Below are positions 22,560 to 33,373 of a DNA stretch of 64,000 bases, one piece after another. The stretch spans positions 34,285,833 through 34,349,832 of the forward strand of contig OY759271.1 in assembly GCA_963662155.1 (NCBI GenBank). The letters run 5' to 3'. Within the stretch, counting starts at the first letter, position 1; every line of letters starts with the position of its first letter. The notes beneath the pieces were generated by a model that was not told the DNA's origin, searched no databases, and saw nothing but the letters and a program-made list of their open reading frames with translations. The DNA is from Lamellibrachia columna (Eukaryota; Annelida; Polychaeta; Sabellida; Siboglinidae). The translations under genes and the position numbers were made by a program.

Positions 22560-24080
22560 GCACTGAGCATAAACATTATCACGTCGTCTTCAAGCGCAAC
22601 AGATGATCACACGGTACTGGAAGTGACGCGTGCAGGCACTGCACGGTTGGGGGTGTCCTGCAGTCAAGACTGCCCGTCGTGGTGGTCGGGAGGGACGCCT
22701 TCTACTCCGAGGTAAGCCTAACAGAGCCCTCTGATGTGTATAACTGTGTTATAAATATATATATGCAATACTGTGTGTGTCCAAGATAATGGCATTAGTG
22801 TTACCAGGTCGTATGTAGATAGATAACCGGCAAAGTTATTTAAACGGTAATCGGCTAATTGTCGTCGGTGATCTTTCATTTCAGGTGCCTCACGCGTGCT
22901 TCCGGTTTGACCGATCACTGTTGCGGCTGCAAACGACACGACGCGTTGGTAATAGGTTTCGCTTTTAGTTTTATTGATTTATATTGTTTATGACGAGGAG
23001 TTGCCCCGGGGGACCGGGGAACCTCCGGGGAGATGCACACGTGTACGGTGTTACCGAGCGTTTATGATTTATCCAGACAGACGACTGCTTTGGATGTGAC
23101 GACATGTTGCTGATTTTATTTTTATTATCTCTTGTTTTGTATTGTATTTCTTATCACGCTTCGTAATATTAAATTTGCTCAGTGCCTAGGTCGTGTTTGG
23201 GAGGATTCCAAGCGCGAGCGAGATGATTGAGATCTACTGATCGGCAAAAGTCACCAGCAACGTTAACACCGACACGGGCGAACGCCACTCAAATCATTCA
23301 TCGTCGAAACCGATCGTCACCGGAAGTGTCTACCACCGTGGTCGCCGGTGAACGCGCTCTCACAGTGAACGTTACGCGATCGACGCCGATCGAGGCGAAG
23401 ATATCATCTATCATGGCCGCAGACAAACGGTCTCGGACGACGGGCGGTCGTCACAAAACGTTTGACGCCGATAGAGGCGCTCGTTCTTCGAAAACATATG
23501 TCGTGGACATGAATGAACGCTCTCGGACTCCGAACGAAACCCGATCGACGTCGATCAAGGCGAAGATCACGCCGCGAAACTTGGCGTTGAGCCGTTGAAC
23601 ATTCTACGTTCGCCGAGAAAGCGCCACTTTGAACATTGAATGTCGCTGGGAACTTGGCGAGAGGGAATATTCTCTATGACGCTGTCTGTGATTAACGTTT
23701 CGTTTGTTTGGTTCGTCATTGCTCGCTCGTTTAATAAAGTTCTGCTTGATTATCCTTTAATAAAGTTACTGTCGTACCTCTACAACAATGCTTCTGTCAT
23801 ACCTTCAATGTATATCTTTATCGGTATACTCAATATGTTACATTATATACTAAGCTATATGTTTAGATAATGGCATCCAAATACAAACCCTACAAAATTA
23901 TTAATCGACGTTTCCCAAAATACCCCGCGCGCGTTGACTCAGTTCTGATTCACACTCCCGACAGAGGCGCCACCATATGATAAATATGATCCATTTTTAC
24001 GCATGCGCAGAGGTCGGTCCTAGTTGTTGTTTTTTTAAGTTTTTATTTGGCGCTTGGCCGCACATCCGTACTTCATTGAG
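22560..24080. other. No recognised gene; short exon-like and repeat-like stretches
   Basis: 22620-22713 is GC-richer and ends TACTCCGAG before GTAAGCC, a good donor, but no partner exon was found. 23005-23030 holds a GC-rich hairpin (CCCCGGGGGACCGGGGAACC). An ORF at 23227-23598 has loose internal repeats (RSTPIEAKI, RSTSIKAKI) but no known family. Confidence 0.35.
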
Positions 24081-24339
24081 ATAGTTTGGGGCAGGTCGTT
24101 GACGTAGATTTCTAAGGATATGGTGGCCGGAAACAATTAGCAATGAAGCAGTATGGGACAGAACAAATCAGGAACCAATCGAACATCAAATTAGAAGGAA
24201 GAAGTGTAGCTGGGTAGTTTGGGGCAGGTCTCAGGAAGCCAACTTAGCACATCACAAGACAGATGCTCACGTGGAACCTTCAGGACAAAGGGAAAATTGG
24301 AAGGCCAAGAAACACCTCGTGCAGAGAAGTAGAAGCAGA

Positions 24340-24700
24340 GATGTCAAAAGCAGAACACAAACGGAGAGAGCTGGAAGCCCAAAACCGTGTCCCATGGAAA
24401 AATATTAAACGGACTGGAAAACGTAGAAGCTCGTAAATTCTTCGAAATGAGACAGCCTGACGTACCAGAGGACACACAGTGAAGATGTTCAAACCGAGAG
24501 CCAGACTGTTGACTAGGCAGAGATTCTTTTCGATCAGAGTGATTGATCTGTGGAATGGACTCCCGCAAAATGTGGTGGATGCCAAGACAGTCCCTCAGTT
24601 CAAAGCCAGACTAGATCAGCAATGGGATAGCCTGGGATATGGGTAGTACTGGGTACCAACAAAGGCCGATGGCCTAAAATAACCCATTAACCTGTACGTG
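24340..24700 (+). mobile_element. 3' end of a second CR1-like LINE family
   Basis: With small frame breaks the plus strand encodes EARKFFEMRQPDVPEDT, FKPRARLLTRQRFFSIRVID and LWNGLPQNVVDAKTVPQFKA, ending LDQQWDSLGYG. That is the usual CR1 C-terminal pattern. A short 3' UTR follows (GGCCGATGGCCTAAAA). It is not the family of the 11-14 kb LINE. Confidence 0.65.
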
Positions 24701-24882
24701 TAAGTGTAAGGAGTCGTTGCTGGCCTGTGGTCCGCCGTGAACAGAAGTAAGTCGTAGATGTGGATGTTGAGGAGAACTGGTGCAAGAACAGAATCACGGA
24801 AACAACGCCCGTTGTTTTAATATTTTAACACAGACAACGTCGTCCGCTTCAGATCCCAGACCGACGTTGCAGCTCGTATGTG

Positions 24883-25117
24883 TTAAGCCCGCCATAGACA
24901 TACCGATTCTTCAGTTGCCAACATGCTGGCAACTACTTTTTCATTTGGCAACTCAACGTAGTCGTTATGTGTATGTTCTCCACCCACCAACAGTTGGCAA
25001 CACTTTTTGTGGACATCTGGCATTTGACAAATCGGTCGGCAGACGGACGGCCGATGGGTAGCTGTCGGTAGACAATCTGTTGGCGACTAAAAGTCGGTAT
25101 GTGTATGGCGGGCTTAA
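24883..25117. mobile_element. piggyBac-type MITE with TTAA target duplication
   Basis: The element, 24887-25113 (227 bp), is flanked on both sides by TTAA (24883-24886 and 25114-25117). Its ends are GCCCGCCATAGACATACCGA and the inverse of the same 20-mer with one mismatch. It encodes nothing. TTAA duplication and short inverted ends fit a non-autonomous piggyBac-like element. Confidence 0.85.
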
Positions 25118-28104
25118 AAACAACGTAAAACAACGGGCAACGGACGGCTGGTGCGGAAGAAAGACAGGTGTGTTCGCTGTCCGTTGCTGGTCTTCAGTGT
25201 GATTCTTCAGTTGGAGATTAGTTGCATGATGAAGCTGACCAGTCTTTTATCCGACAGGATCCTCAGTAGCTTGAATTGTATGCCTCCACGCCAGTGTCGT
25301 CGCAGGTGTTTGGTTCAAGAATACGGCACCAACTTTATCGTTAGCTTGGAAGCTGTCGTCACTTGATCTGTTGTTGACTTTCCACATCTGAAGCAAGTTT
25401 GTTTTTTGGTAGCTGCGGGTCGACGCTTTTCCTCCTAGTTAGCTGGAACGACGCCGAAACCTCATTTCCAAATCTCACTGATCCGCGTGGATTTTAATTG
25501 ATTGTGAGGTCAAGACAGTAATTCAATTTAAATGATCTTCATTAAACTAACCTGATCTTGATGCGACTTGTTGCGCCATTCATCGTCTGACAATACGTAA
25601 TATCAAAACACCTGTCTTTTGACAAATGGCATAGAACCATTCACAATGTCCTTCACCTTTCCGGTGGCTACTGCTGAAAATAAGTACTTATGGATGGTTG
25701 ATAGGGCTGTGAGACTATAATTGATTTATTAATAACTAGCACGATAACGATCACAAATAAAAGCAAAAGTCATGTCAGGCGTCATTAAGCGGAATGACTG
25801 TGGAAGCAACAGGGGAACTTAACTGAGCAGTCAAAGACAAAGCACCCATCACCTCACTGGTAATGAACGGCCCAATAGAATACCAGCTATTGTTTGCCTG
25901 GCGTGAACGGAGATGAAGGATATCGAGAAGAAAGCACAGACACTCGAAAGCACGTGTAGCCTGACCCATCACAAAAGGGTGTCCGACAGGTGTGATATTC
26001 ATAGTGTGCACAAACCGTGATTTCACACAACACGGATGATTCTCAGAGAAGTGGCTATTGACATAAAGTACTTTGTTGTACAATGTCGTTATTCAAACAA
26101 AAAGACCTGCTGAGTGAAACAATACAAGAGCCAATTACTACGGCATCCGCACACTCCTAACACACTCCTAACACACTCCTAACACACACAGTTCAAAGGA
26201 CAAACGACGTGAAACAATCTGCTCAGTAAAACAAAGCAGGAGTAGTATAGGCAATTCTTTAGGTGTGTCATCACATGGTTGCATGGTACAATTAGTGCAG
26301 AAGAAGAAGAAGTAATTTGCATTGCATCTGGCATGTATTCCTTCATATACGCAAACATGCACACACATCTTATTAAAATGTGTTGTGTACACCTGATGGG
26401 ATTCGTCAAAGAATTAGTCAGTGCGTAAATCAATATTTGTTTGTGTGTGTGATTGCGTGCGCGCGCTTGCGTGCGTGCGTGCGTGCGTGCGTGTGTGTGT
26501 GTGTGTATGCGTGTGGTAAACTGAAGGAAAATAACTCCATCTTAAAAAAACATCGATATACACACATTAATTGTGAAGTACCACACAAACAAAACGCGTA
26601 ATATATAATTATATACATTATTCTGTCTGCAGGAAGTCGACTTACTGATCCTGGACCAAGGAGTTTTGGGCATCGCCAATTTATACAGGGCGGACGTTTG
26701 CTGTTGACGCTAACAGTGACAACAAGGACAGGCGTCATGACGCCTACAGGCTGTTTGTCTTGTGGTGACACGGACGCCTAGGATCAGGTGTTAGACGAGT
26801 CATACCGAGCTGTGTGGTTTTGCAAACCCGCCAGTCGTAGCTGTCAACAAATGGCCAGTATACAGTATGACCACTCGCCTCGCATAGGTTTTATTATGCA
26901 GCAGTTAGGGATGGGCGCAATTTTGCACTGTTGTGATACTCAATGGTGTTACTATTTTTAAAATGCTTGGTACATTATTGCGAGTAGTTACACAATTTTT
27001 ACAAATTTACTTTGTTTAATAATGCATTTGTTGGATTTTTTTCTTCAAAAAAGGTAACATGACACTTTGCCCTTTGAATGTGTTACAGTTGAAATGCTTT
27101 CTCTCTGAATGATAATATGGTTAACTTTTCAATGCTAAAAAATCCATGTTTTGCTCACCCAAAGAATCCACAGTACTGTGTATAAAGGTAATTGCAATTA
27201 AACATTTGTTTATTATTTAACATTAATAATGTACTAAACCATTTTACTAAGCATGTAATGGCACTAACAATCGGTCGATTGCCTTTTAACATTATTGCGC
27301 CCGTCTGTGTTATGCGTGTCTCTCCCTAACTGGTGACGAATCTTGACAAGTGCTTTGCTACCAACTGGGCTACTGGGTTCGGGTCCACTGGCAGAGTGTC
27401 TCTTTATTCGCCGTGGGTCGCTGGCAGACATGTCCACCTTCCTTCTGAAGGGCAGGTCGTCGTTCAGTCTGGCCTCGATGACTTCTCTTTGGAGAGACTT
27501 TATGTATGGATACTGCTTGGTTACCTTTACAGACACCGGGCACCAGACCTTCGATCGTTTTTATTAAATTCTGCGAAACCTGTAAATAGATAAGTTTGTA
27601 TAATTTCTACTGACTTGGGAAACAAACTAACGTGTAGAAAATGTTGTTTGCATAGTTAACAATACGTAGTTCAGTGCTGCTAATTACTGTATATATTATG
27701 TTGTACCTTTTTTGGATAAAGCCGTGAACAGTTGTTTTCATATATTCATTGTTTCTGTTAACTTGTTTTTACACACAGGCATACAGGTATGTGTTATATT
27801 AGCCAGTTTCTAAAAACAATCACGGCCAGTTTCATATTTTAGCACAAAATTACTTTGGAATAATATTAGGGTAATGAATTTGTCATAATTAAATGGAGTC
27901 TTAACATGTGTAACGGAGAGTTGGGTTGTTGCTATGAACAGCTTTAGTACTTTAAAAACATTCACTATCAAGTGACCACCCACTGCCCGTTACTAAATCT
28001 AGTCACGGCTTGCATCATCAGGTATTGTCGTGTCAAGAATGTAAACAAATTACCCACATCCAGACGAGTAAGGACGATTGTCCTGTGTTGAATACATGTG
28101 TTTA
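25118..28104. other. About 3 kb without a recognised gene
   Basis: Two minus-strand ORFs look less random than their surroundings (25775-26083 with NITPVGHPFVMGQATRAFEC, and 27264-27536 with SLQREVIEARLNDDLPFRRK), but neither matches a family I can name. A (GC)n(GTGC)n(GT)n microsatellite lies at 26451-26512. Triple TCCTAACACAC occurs at about 26155-26185. Confidence 0.4.
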
Positions 28105-28345
28105 AATAGTGAGGAGGTGGCTCGGTCGGGCGAACAAGCTGTTCTTCTGCAGTTATTTCATCTTCCCGCTTCTTTTTAACAAGCACGCTTTATTAAATAA
28201 CCGTCGTGACGTGAGAGTGGTGAGTGGATCAGTCTCCTTAGTGGTGTTTATTTGTGATCTGTTTCGCCGAACTACACAGCCATTGTCAAGCTGTACACTG
28301 TAGGACTGGGATGCACCACCATGGCGGACTACCTGGGCCAGCATC
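28105..28345 (-). pseudogene. C-terminal pol fragment of Gypsy element 4 (upstream block of B)
   Basis: The minus strand encodes MLAQVVRHGGASQSYSVQLD and NGCVVRRNRSQINTT, then EEQLVRPTEPPP. This resembles the post-integrase tail of Gypsy pol. The same fragment recurs at 43573-43930 and 56819-57152. Here the 3' part and the LTR are missing and unrelated sequence adjoins at about 28105. Confidence 0.6.
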
Positions 28346-29241
28346 CAAATGTTTCTTTTCTAATACGAACCTGCTGCCCAGTAGTCAGTGCCACCACGAA
28401 TTTGGTCATTTCCTAAGCGTAATGTGCGGAGCGCCTCTAGGGAACGATCCGGAAACCAGATTACCTGGTTGGTTGTTTCCTGCTCACTATGTAGCGCCAC
28501 TGTCATGATAACGGTGCCAATTTGGTTGGTTCTCGGTCCGCTGTGTGGCGACACTGTTGTGCAGTGCGCCAAAATGGTTAATAAATTACCGTAAATTAAT
28601 TGTTACTAATGTTAATTTCTTCTTCTCAGAAATGGATTTTGTGGTAAAATGAAAAAAACGTGACCTCTGAATTTAGCCTTGTTCCCATGGTAACCCAAAC
28701 AGTGAGATGTATTACCACAAACCACACAATTGAGGGGGTGTGGCAGGTTAACCTTAAAATAGGTGGGAGGTTGAATGTGAGATTTTGAGGTGTGAGTTGT
28801 GAACACAAATTATATCAATGGAATTGGCACATGGGAGGTTGATCCTGAAAAATGGTGGGAAGTGTGAAGTTGACCTCTAAAAATAGGTGATAGGTGGGAG
28901 GCTGGCCTTGACATAATATATATTTGACTTTTGTTTGGGAGGAGAGGAGGGGGGGGGTTTGCCTCAAACGTTTTTTTTGTCTCAAACCATTGGCACATTG
29001 GACGTTCATAAAATGGCTTTATTGTGTCAAGTTGTCAACGGATATGCGATGAGCCATTATTTGTCTATGTGTCTGACGGACGAAATTGTATACGAAGTTC
29101 CTTGAACTTCCTTATCCGTTTTATTTATATTTGATGTGAAAAGTTGCCGAGTTTACGGCGTTAGCCACTTGTTGGTGATGTTCCAATTGTACACATAATA
29201 TTGTCAGTTCTATGGTAAACTTCTAAGGAAATTAATAAATG
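28346..29241. other. Upstream duplicated block of B, left part
   Basis: Non-coding sequence shared with 43940-45440 and 57150-58660. It includes the degenerate AGGTGGGAGGTTGACC minisatellite (28735-28910) and the conserved CGAAGTTCCTTGAACTTCCTTATCCG segment. Relative to the other two blocks it lacks part of the sequence between about 28910 and 29030. Confidence 0.55.
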
Positions 29242-29428
29242 TTTAAAACACCACTCTCAACTGATTTGTTCTATCGCAAATCCTTTTCGTTTATGTCGAA
29301 ATATGTAGTGTGTATATTTTAAGTACTATCCACTGTCGGTTTAATAAAAATACATATTTTTGTTCGAATCGTCGAAAGAATTTACTTTAGTCGTTAGATG
29401 GTAAGGCTAAAAATAGTCAATATCCAAA

Positions 29429-29513
29429 ATGGTAAACACTATGTGGGTCGATGCCGATATTGGGCGTGCTTTCCAGTATCTCGCCGATCACGTGACCAAA
29501 TGTGAAATTCGTG
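29429..29513 (+). other. Exon-like coding stretch with consensus donor
   Basis: AAAATGG opens a 28-codon stretch, MVNTMWVDADIGRAFQ then YLADHVTKCEIR. It is followed at once by GTGAGT, a consensus 5' splice site. It lies inside an insertion absent from the paralogous blocks. It could be a first exon copied from another gene by a transposon; I do not recognise the protein, and chance is not excluded. Confidence 0.3.
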
Positions 29514-29796
29514 AGTTTTATAGCGTTTCCATTTTCATTTCAATTAATGTTTGACCAAACTTTATGTAATTTAAAACGAAACAAAAATGCATGATTTTGT
29601 GCACCTAAAAGAGATAATAAAAACTAACCACGTGCAACTAAACTCAAGAATATCACGCCAGTGGTTTAGTGAGAATGTGTTCTAAAAGTTGGAGAATCCA
29701 GTCATTTCTCCGAATGACCGAGGGCTGACATGTCAACCAGCGCCACCGATAAGCGAATGCGCAGTTCTATGAAATCGGGGTGGCCCAGACTAAAGT

Positions 29797-30250
29797 GATG
29801 TATTAAGGGAGGCCGGCATACACAGAACCAGTGCAAAGTCTCGAACAAACATGGTATTTTACCAGATAGAAGATTAATGTACTAAACAAATGCCAAAACA
29901 TAGGTTAATATTGGACGCAAATAGCATGGCCATATTCTTTTGGCAAAATAGAAATTGTATACGAATTTATTTTCATTTGGCGAGAGAATATAGCCAGAAT
30001 ACCGCACTCGTGACGTAGTGTTATTTAACAGTAAGGCGCGGTCGATGAAATTAAGATGTTGTATGTTCGACAATGTTTCTTAGTAAACCACTGGCATGAT
30101 ATTCTAAATTGTAGTTGTATGTTTTATTAACTCTTATAGATGCATTGGCGGAAAACCATACCTTTTGTTTCGCTTTAATAGTTTGTCTGATGATTTAAAA
30201 AAAACGATACACAAAAGCTGCACAAAGGAGCTAGTATGTTGCAGTGGATA
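29797..30250. repeat. 455-bp dispersed repeat, copy 1
   Basis: It starts GATGTATTAAGGGAGGCCGG and ends TTGCAGTGGATA. It is about 98% identical over its whole length to 39428-39883, by direct reading (about ten differences). No terminal inverted repeats, poly(A) tail or tRNA-like boxes were recognised, so the class is open. Confidence 0.85.
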
Positions 30251-30652
30251 TTAGGTAGGTTCGATTGTTCGCAAAATTAACTTGAAATGAAACTAGCGAA
30301 AAAAATTGAATTGAGGAGGAACATTTAACTAACTTAATTAGCATCATGAAGACTTCATCGGTTCGTCCGACCCAGATGAATACAATTTCCTTAAGGGAAA
30401 TGTCAGCGTATGCTTTCCCTTATTCTATTCGAATCTCATCTTGTAAATATATGTTGATATACACGGGTATGCGTAAACATAACATGAATAATAACAATTA
30501 GAGATAACAGCACTGGTAAACATGAACACAAGCCCGTCTGTCATTTCATACCAACAGATTATGTCGTTGTTTCTTTGGAATATATTTGTAAAAATGTCGT
30601 CGTAGAACACTCTACCAATACTTGCATTCTATTGCTTTTCGAAGGATCTCGC

Positions 30653-32435
30653 ATATCTTGGGGAAACTGGGGCAAGTTGACAGCGCTAAGCATTGATTGT
30701 TTATTTATGTGGCTTTTATTAACATCAGCAATATTAACATCAGCAATATGGTAACAATACAACCTAAACAGGACACTTAAACACGTGTACCTTCTTTCAA
30801 GGCCACCTTTGCCAACTTTCGATCCACTGACAGCACTGGATACAGTCCTTGGTTGACGGATTTTTAATTCCATATTATACAGTCCCTAGAGAGATAGTGA
30901 CGGCAACAGTGAGATGGATGGGAGTGCCAGAAGCAGAAGCCAGGATGGTGGGAGCAATGTATGAGAGAACAAAAGGAAGAGTTGTTGTTGGATCTGGGTT
31001 GTCGGAAGAGTTTCCAGTTAACATCGGTTTGAGCCAAGGAAGTGCCCTTAGCCCTTTACTGTTTATCATGGTGATGGAAATAATCAGTAGAAAGATCAGC
31101 ACGAAGGATATTCTCAGGAAGATGATGTACGCAGATGATCTGGCCATAATAGCAGAAAGCAAACAAGACCTACAGGAAGTGTTGGAGGAATGGAAGGGGG
31201 TGTTCGAGAAGCACGGACTGAGAATGTGCCTAGAGAAGACAGAAGTGATGTGGGTTGGACACCAGAGAGAGGAGTTGAACATCAGGTTGGATGGTAAGGA
31301 GATCAAGCAGGTGGATGGCTTTGTGTACCTTGGAGGAATGGTTACGGAGGATGGGCATTCAGCGGCAGAAGTGCAACGTCGGACACAAGCGGGAGCGAAT
31401 GCTTGGAGAAAGGTAGAGAGAGTCATGTTAGGCAGAACAATTTCAAAAAAGCTGAAAGGGATAGTCCTGAGAACAAGTGTTAAACCAGCATGCCTGTATG
31501 GTCTGGAGACAGTGGCGTTGACAGAACAACAACAACAGAAGCTGCAAGTGTGTGAGAATAACTGGGTTCTGCGAATAACAAGAACAAAGAGGGTGGACAG
31601 AAGAAGGATGAACGACCTAAGGAAAGAGGTTGGGATGCAATGCAGCCTAACAGGAAGATTGGTGAGAAGCAGGATGAGATGGGCAGGCCACTGGGTAAGA
31701 TTGGATGCAAGCAAACTAGCAAAGAGAGCAGAGGTGGAAAAACATCAAGGAAGCAAGAAAAAGGGAAGGCCACAGCTGAGATGGGAGGACTGCGTGAGGA
31801 GGGACATGAGAAGATCGGTGGAGGATGAAAGATGGAGAGAGGGAGCGGCCGATAGAAAACTATGGAAAGAAAGAACAGAAAGAGTGGCTCGACAATATTT
31901 TACCTGACCCTCACCCCTGTACAGCAGGGAACAAGGAGGAAGAGCACATTATACGACTAACATACCACATCTTGTCTGTCGTTATCCGCTGGGATCTTCG
32001 GCGCTTAAGGGCAAGTTGTCCTAATAGATATACGCTCTTTTTTGTACTCTTTAGTTTTCATAGCTGTCGCTCCTCGTTCGTCAACTTGCCCCTTCAGGTC
32101 ATTTGTCAGACTTTGACATTGTACTCAGCAATGCACAAACGAAATATGTTACACACAAGCACAAATAGTTGCTTGAAATTTCGCAGATAAACGTGTACTA
32201 TCAGGCCTTATATGGTGTAATAAAATTATTTTGGTAATTTCAAGAGAAACCAACTTTTATTTTTACCGCTTGCAGTTTGCGTAAAGTTGCAAATGTTCCC
32301 GTGTTGATCACTCTGCATGTGTGTCTACTTCATTAGAAAATTGCGTGGTGCTGCCATATGTTCCTTGTTTTAACATTATTATGCAATTTGCAACTTGCCC
32401 CATTCGTCAGCTTGCCCCATGTTCCCCAGTATATT
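30653..32435. mobile_element. Terminal-inverted-repeat element with GGGGCAAGTTGAC ends, enclosing an RT gene
   Basis: The left end is CTTGGGGAAACTGGGGCAAG followed by TTGAC. The right end, inverted, is CTGGGGAACATGGGGCAAGC followed by TGAC. Subterminal CAACTTGCCCC copies occur at 32086 and 32391. Flanking TAT on both sides and the (TA)n at the paralogous site in blocks C and E suggest insertion into TA-rich DNA. No transposase was seen. Its ends resemble those of the element at 3773-4955. Confidence 0.55.
30849..31907 (+). CDS. RTE-like non-LTR reverse transcriptase, 5'-truncated
   Basis: The 352-codon open frame is intact to TGA. From about codon 12 it shows VPREIVTATVRWMGVPEAEA, VNIGLSQGSALSPLLFIMVM and the catalytic MYADDLAII, then the template-binding C-terminal part (CENNWVLRITRTKRVDRRRM, GRLVRSRMRWAGHWVRLD, KKGRPQLRWEDC). 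The fingers and any endonuclease are absent, so this is a dead-on-arrival insertion that happens to keep its frame. It lies wholly inside the inverted-repeat element. The ATG is not the native start. Family placement (RTE-like) is from memory of such C termini. Confidence 0.75.
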   Translation: MVDGFLIPYYTVPREIVTATVRWMGVPEAEARMVGAMYERTKGRVVVGSGLSEEFPVNIGLSQGSALSPLLFIMVMEIISRKISTKDILRKMMYADDLAIIAESKQDLQEVLEEWKGVFEKHGLRMCLEKTEVMWVGHQREELNIRLDGKEIKQVDGFVYLGGMVTEDGHSAAEVQRRTQAGANAWRKVERVMLGRTISKKLKGIVLRTSVKPACLYGLETVALTEQQQQKLQVCENNWVLRITRTKRVDRRRMNDLRKEVGMQCSLTGRLVRSRMRWAGHWVRLDASKLAKRAEVEKHQGSKKKGRPQLRWEDCVRRDMRRSVEDERWREGAADRKLWKERTERVARQYFT

Positions 32436-33263
32436 TTCGATTCGAAGAAAACTAAGACGTAAACTATTCTGCATTACCATACCAGTGAAACACGATGATT
32501 CACATTGTCGGACATGTGTGATTAGAACCATATGGCTTGTTTACAATTTAAATGTAAATTATGTCTCCGTCCTTCGCCGTCGGATAATGATATGGGTGTG
32601 CTTTTTCTGTTGACCTTCGCTACTTTAGGCGACATTCGTACTCGGGTACTTGCCATCTGATATGTGCCACAAAAAACAACGCCACAAATACATTAGTGTG
32701 TAATCTAGAATACTCTCATTAATTTAGAACATGTGCAAGGCGGATGTGGACTTAAGAGGTAGAACGGGTGATTCAAATCCCCGGATCCACTTCGAGTGTT
32801 GTTGTCGAGGCTCCCTACGGTGAGCTGACTGCGGACATGTGGCAAAATGGCGCATTGTGTCCCAAATTTAAGTAAAATATTATTCTGGTTTTTTTCACAA
32901 GGAGTATTATGTTGGTTTTTAAAAATAGTTTGCTTATGATGTACGCACATTTAGAAAGTGTATTCATCTTTCATTTTGGAAATATAAGTAGGCCTACCAA
33001 GTTGTCGTCGACTTGAGAAATCTGACGATAATACATCGTGAGTATACATATCCGCCAGGTGGCTCCGGAAACCTGCCTATCTGCGTCTTTCCTCCCGACA
33101 TTAAAAAAGCCCTGGGAGGTAATCATGAAAGTGTTTGATAAGCGTGTTGTGTATGTTTGGCATTCGAGTTTTTATTTACTTTTGCGATTAACACAATACA
33201 TGTTATGTACTTTCCGAAAATTTCGCAAGCAAAAACATATGGCAACACAATACGCCCATACAG
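32436..33263. other. Upstream duplicated block of B, right part
   Basis: 32450-32970 matches 46265-46765 and 59625-60110 (AAGACGTAAAC, GAACCACGATGATTCACATTG). 32975-33255 has no counterpart there. Similarity resumes with the promoter at about 33264. So B joins an alpha-type upstream block to a beta-type gene. Confidence 0.6.
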
Positions 33264-33373
33264 TTTGTTATCGGTAGAGAACCTCCTACGACGTGGCTGG
33301 TGAAACATTGGGTCAACGCGTTACTTAAAGGGACGACACGAACGAAAACAGCAGACTTCAGCAACTGGTAAAC
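33264..33373 (+). promoter_or_regulatory. Conserved proximal promoter and 5' UTR of copy B
   Basis: Nearly identical in B, C, D and E: TTATCGGTAGA, then ACCTCCTA.GACGTGGCT, then CTTAAAGGGACGACACG, and CAGACTTCAGCAACTGGTAA just before ATG. TTAAA sits about 35 nt before the TTCAGCA, a spacing that fits a weak TATA box and an initiator. TGACGTGG (GACGTGG in B) could be a CRE-like site. This is inference from conservation. Confidence 0.45.

Larger units (their letters stand above)
29247..30323. mobile_element. 1.08-kb insertion with TTTAA duplication in the upstream block of B
   Basis: Blocks C and E read AAATGTTTAACTGAGTTAGC without interruption. In block B the same place is split, with TTTAA at 29242-29246 and again at 30324-30328, and 1,077 bp between. 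The ends show no strong inverted repeat. Inside are an exon-like ATG stretch (29429-29513) and a 455-bp repeat also found in the Gypsy element at 39428. Confidence 0.7.

Noticed and set aside
24085..24235. Direct repeat TAGTTTGGGGCAGGTC as a target-site duplication
   Set aside because: Only 16 bp at a distance of about 130 bp with no element recognised between; too little support.
30875..31714. 279-codon minus-strand ORF
   Set aside because: Antisense of the RTE-like RT; the plus frame carries the family motifs.
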